Below are positions 61,291 to 64,000 of a stretch of DNA of 64,000 nucleotides, in pieces (within the stretch, counting starts at the first letter, position 1; each line of letters starts with the position of its first letter). The notes beneath the pieces are model-generated. The model saw nothing but the letters and a program-made list of their open reading frames with translations. It was not told the DNA's origin and made no database searches. The stretch is taken from the NCBI GenBank assembly GCA_030549495.1, contig JAUIRK010000509.1:1734501-1798500 (forward strand). Reading direction: 5' to 3'. The DNA is from Nectonema munidae (lineage: Eukaryota; Nematomorpha; Nectonematoida; Nectonematidae). Position numbers and translations under genes: made by a program.

Positions 61291-62551
61291 AACGATAACA
61301 TCAATTTATTTATTGATTTAATATTTTTTAATTTTATATAGATAGATGCAAGAAAATTTCAGTGATATCAGATTTAAAGTCCACACTCTCATATATAGAA
61401 TTTAAAAAGAAGGAATGAACTTTCACAACGCATTAAAAAATAAATATAATTTTGTTTAAATTAAAAGTAAGTAATTATGAATAAATAATTTCTTTATTTT
61501 AGAACAAATTTGACCCAAAAAAATCATTTTTGGAGCGGGGGGGGGGGGGGGGTTACTTTGCCCTGTGTCCCTCTGCATTCTCCATTGAGTTATTAAATAA
61601 TAAATTTTATAATAATGATTAACAGACAGATTTTTAAATTACCATGCATAAAAACAGTTATGAAATATGGGAAATATACTGTAAAGTTGAAAAAAAAATT
61701 AGTGAGAAGCAATATATCGAGTATATAATGAATAAAATTGCCATTTTTTTTATCTGGAATAAATTGATCAAAAGCGCCAAAATTCCTTTAAATTATGAGT
61801 AAAAAATTTAATTTGCAAAATCAGTATAACTCATCATTCAAAGTATCTGACAAATTTTTTCCAATAGTGTGGCTTCTATAGGTATGGTCGATGGGAGAGG
61901 GTGCCCTTATGCACTTAGATGGATCCGCTCTGAGGAATAATATATGTATATTTTAAACATGTGTAAAATGAAAAAAATTAATCTGAAATTGGAGTTGAAG
62001 TAGATTGCTTGTCTCATTCTTTCCATTTACGTATATGAATCAGGGTTCACGCGATTTTAATTGAAATTTTAGATGAAAGTGTTTTATTTTTCGATTGTGC
62101 TGATTCTGCTCGTTATATCTACGTTTTCCCAAAAGCATTCCTATCACTTGTATTCAGTGGCCTATTCAGAAAATTACTTTAGTGGGAGCTTTACAAGTTT
62201 TTGAGGGGCTTTAAAAGGTCATTTGTGTTGCATTTAATTTCTAATATATATCAATTTACAAAAATAACCATTTCAAAGATACTGGAAGAGAAACAAATTT
62301 AAAAGATCGATACTTCATTTTAGAGAGGGGGCTATGTCCGAATGCACCCTGCCCGCCCACCTTGAATACGCCACTGCTTGTGTATGCATAGTTTTGAAAT
62401 CCTAATATCATTACACTTTATTGTTTTCTTTTTATCTTAGCATTCTAATTAAATTCAATTAATTTTCGATTCTTATCACATTTTTGATTTATTGTTTAGA
62501 ATCAAAAATTTAAGACCTAAAATTAAACAAAGGTCCCTATTTTCTTTACTC
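61291..62551. other. Upstream region of P5C reductase; poly-G run
   Basis: No coding region was found. A run of 16 G is at 61537-61552. The final 100 bases include a pyrimidine-rich stretch and TTTAG at 62495-62499, which could be a splice acceptor for the P5C reductase gene. Confidence 0.4.
61537..61552. repeat. Poly-G run of 16
   Basis: Sixteen consecutive G in AT-rich sequence about 1 kb upstream of the P5C reductase start. See the run at 31989. Confidence 0.9.
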
Positions 62552-63376
62552 ATGAAGGTGGGCTTTATCGGATCGGGAAAAATTGCACAAGCCATGTGTT
62601 ACGGCCTAATCAAAGCTGGAGTCTTGTCCACAGATAGCATCATGTCTAGTGCTCCAAACACTTCCTTTGATTCAATTTCTTTGAAACAAATTTCACTTTT
62701 CAACATTAAAACTAGCCATTCAAATAAAGATGTCCTAAATTTTGCCGATGTTATCTTCCTTGCCGTCAAACCTGATGTCGTATTTCCTATTTTATCCGAG
62801 ATGAAAAGTAATTCACTGACGAATAAATTAATTGTCTCGTTGGCTCTGGGCATAAATTTAAGTCGTTTGGAAAGTTCCTTACCTGAAAAGTGTCGTGTTA
62901 TTCGCGTTATGCCGAACACGCCCATGCTGGTTCAATCCGGAACCTGCATTTATTGTGTCGGATCACATGCAAATGCGTCAGACGTGCACACGTTAACGAA
63001 TCTTCTGTCACCCATTGCACATTGCGAAGAAATAAAAGAAGATTTAATGGATTGTGCAACGTCCTTAACAGGTAGTGGACCAGCGTATATTTATATGATT
63101 ATAGAGTCCTTGGCGGATGGAGCCGTTAAGATGGGTATGCCCCGAAATAAAGCATACCGGCTAGCGTCTAGTATGGTTGAGGGTGCGGCGAAGATGGTTC
63201 TGAATTCGGGCAAGCACCCCGGTGAACTGAAGGATGACGTTTGCTCTCCCGGAGGCTGCACAATCGAGGGCATTTATTCGCTGGAGCGGTCAAATGTTCG
63301 CAGTTCTTTCATGTCTGCCATCGAAAAAGCCTGTAAAAAGTGTGAAGAAATCAATCTGAATAAAAATAACAATTAA
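62552..63376 (+). CDS. PYCR: Pyrroline-5-carboxylate reductase
   Basis: An ORF of 274 residues from ATG 62552. It reduces 1-pyrroline-5-carboxylate to proline with NAD(P)H. The N-terminal Rossmann fold opens at once with KVGFIGSGKIAQAM (2-15), then FLAVKPDVV (69-77) and VIRVMPNTPML (116-126). The C-terminal dimerisation and active-site part has SLTGSGPAYIYM (171-182) and the signature DVCSPGGCTIEGI (229-241). Length fits the short, non-extended form (bacterial ProC, animal PYCR3). The frame is open further upstream with no ATG, and TTTAG at 62495-62499 could be an acceptor, so an N-terminal exon is possible. Starting at 62552 needs no such exon and gives a complete fold. No intron within the ORF. 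Confidence 0.95.
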   Translation: MKVGFIGSGKIAQAMCYGLIKAGVLSTDSIMSSAPNTSFDSISLKQISLFNIKTSHSNKDVLNFADVIFLAVKPDVVFPILSEMKSNSLTNKLIVSLALGINLSRLESSLPEKCRVIRVMPNTPMLVQSGTCIYCVGSHANASDVHTLTNLLSPIAHCEEIKEDLMDCATSLTGSGPAYIYMIIESLADGAVKMGMPRNKAYRLASSMVEGAAKMVLNSGKHPGELKDDVCSPGGCTIEGIYSLERSNVRSSFMSAIEKACKKCEEINLNKNNN

Positions 63377-63442
63377 AAAAACTTGAGATTCCATATACCT
63401 CACTTTCATTTAATAGCATGTTAAATTGTTATTAAAGGTACT

Positions 63443-63448
63443 AATAAA
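63443..63448 (+). promoter_or_regulatory. Poly(A) signal AATAAA after P5C reductase
   Basis: AATAAA lies 67 nt after the stop codon on the coding strand, the first such site downstream. It is followed by T/G-rich sequence. Confidence 0.5.
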
Positions 63449-64000
63449 AATTCTATGTATATTCGTTTGTTAATATTTGAGTATAATACAAAAATCTAAT
63501 CTCAAAGGAGCTTTGAGTCTTGTCATATATGGAACATTAGCATTTTTTTTAACGAATGAAAGGCCTCTAGAAATTGTATAAGAAATGTGTCATCTTGGAG
63601 GCAGGTCAATTCAATCCGCCTTTAAATATATTGATAGTAATATTGCCTTGAGCCGTTATCTTGTAGATCTACTGTCAAAATTATTCACGCCCCTTAAGAC
63701 ATTGATAAATAAACTTCCATAGAGTTTGTGTCACATATACTAAAGTGTTGAACTTTTAAATTTAAGTCTGGTGGAATTCCTATATATTAGTTTTCCAGCA
63801 AGTTATGTAAAGTTTATGTTGGTTTTTTTCCAAACTACTGTATATCTTATTTCCAGTTTTGTCGGTAATAATAGTAATTTCTTAGCAGGTAAACATTCTT
63901 TAAAGTCACTTATAGAGGAAGTTACAAATTATAAATTATATTTTGAATATGATATCTAAATCATTCATAATAGGATTATATAATCCTAAAAACGGGTAAA
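63449..64000. other. No gene seen
   Basis: AT-rich sequence downstream of P5C reductase. The frame at 63771-63959 is hydrophobic but shows no family pattern and no gene context. Confidence 0.35.

Noticed and set aside
62492-62551. Upstream extension of P5C reductase starting at 62492
   Set aside because: The frame is open but the codon at 62492 is TTG and no ATG lies before 62552. The family fold begins directly at 62552.

Overview
This is an AT-rich invertebrate nuclear window. It has spliced genes with GT-AG introns, eukaryotic poly(A) signals, a long satellite array and many decayed or recent transposons. The mix of piggyBac, hAT, FLYWCH-type MULE and several non-LTR (LINE) lineages, with AT-rich compact genes, fits an arthropod. 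A caligid copepod is my best guess, but that is inference from general appearance and not from a marker gene.

Layout. 1-4571: minus-strand exons of an EGF-like extracellular protein, plus a 139-bp tandem repeat. 4572-21027: one 16.5-kb array of a 217-bp satellite (about 75.8 units), with sharp edges and two sequence subtypes. 21028-26500: a MULE transposase relic, a small C2H2 finger ORF, and sequence with nothing clear. 26560-29800: a decayed LINE on the minus strand, then a 2.28-kb hAT-like DNA transposon sitting inside a 34-bp tandem repeat with a matching target duplication. 31780-33890: a piggyBac relic split by a 22-base G run, then the intact nuclear gene for the mitochondrial Obg-family GTPase MTG2. 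35315-37676: a nearly intact piggyBac element. 39680-49520: an RTE-like LINE relic, a second piggyBac that carries a 5'-truncated RNase H LINE inside it, and a third LINE with a zinc-knuckle ORF1. 50081-54050: a hAT element with a perfect 8-bp target duplication, and a deleted MULE with long terminal repeats. 54173-58768: an L2/CR1-like LINE on the minus strand, split at a TTAA by a third, nearly intact piggyBac. 62552-63376: the intact pyrroline-5-carboxylate reductase gene.

The host genes I am sure of are MTG2 (mitochondrial ribosome assembly) and P5C reductase (last step of proline synthesis). Both are single-exon in this window. The EGF-like exons are very probably a real gene, but it is partial. 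Nearly everything else between 21 and 62 kb derives from transposons. The signals most worth a second look are: the satellite with its two-unit shared mutations; two piggyBac families with different sequences that share the same layout of short subterminal palindromes; the hAT-like element with an unusual DTT/CQHH transposase; and the clustering of frameshifts in the younger elements at homopolymers, which may be assembly error rather than decay.
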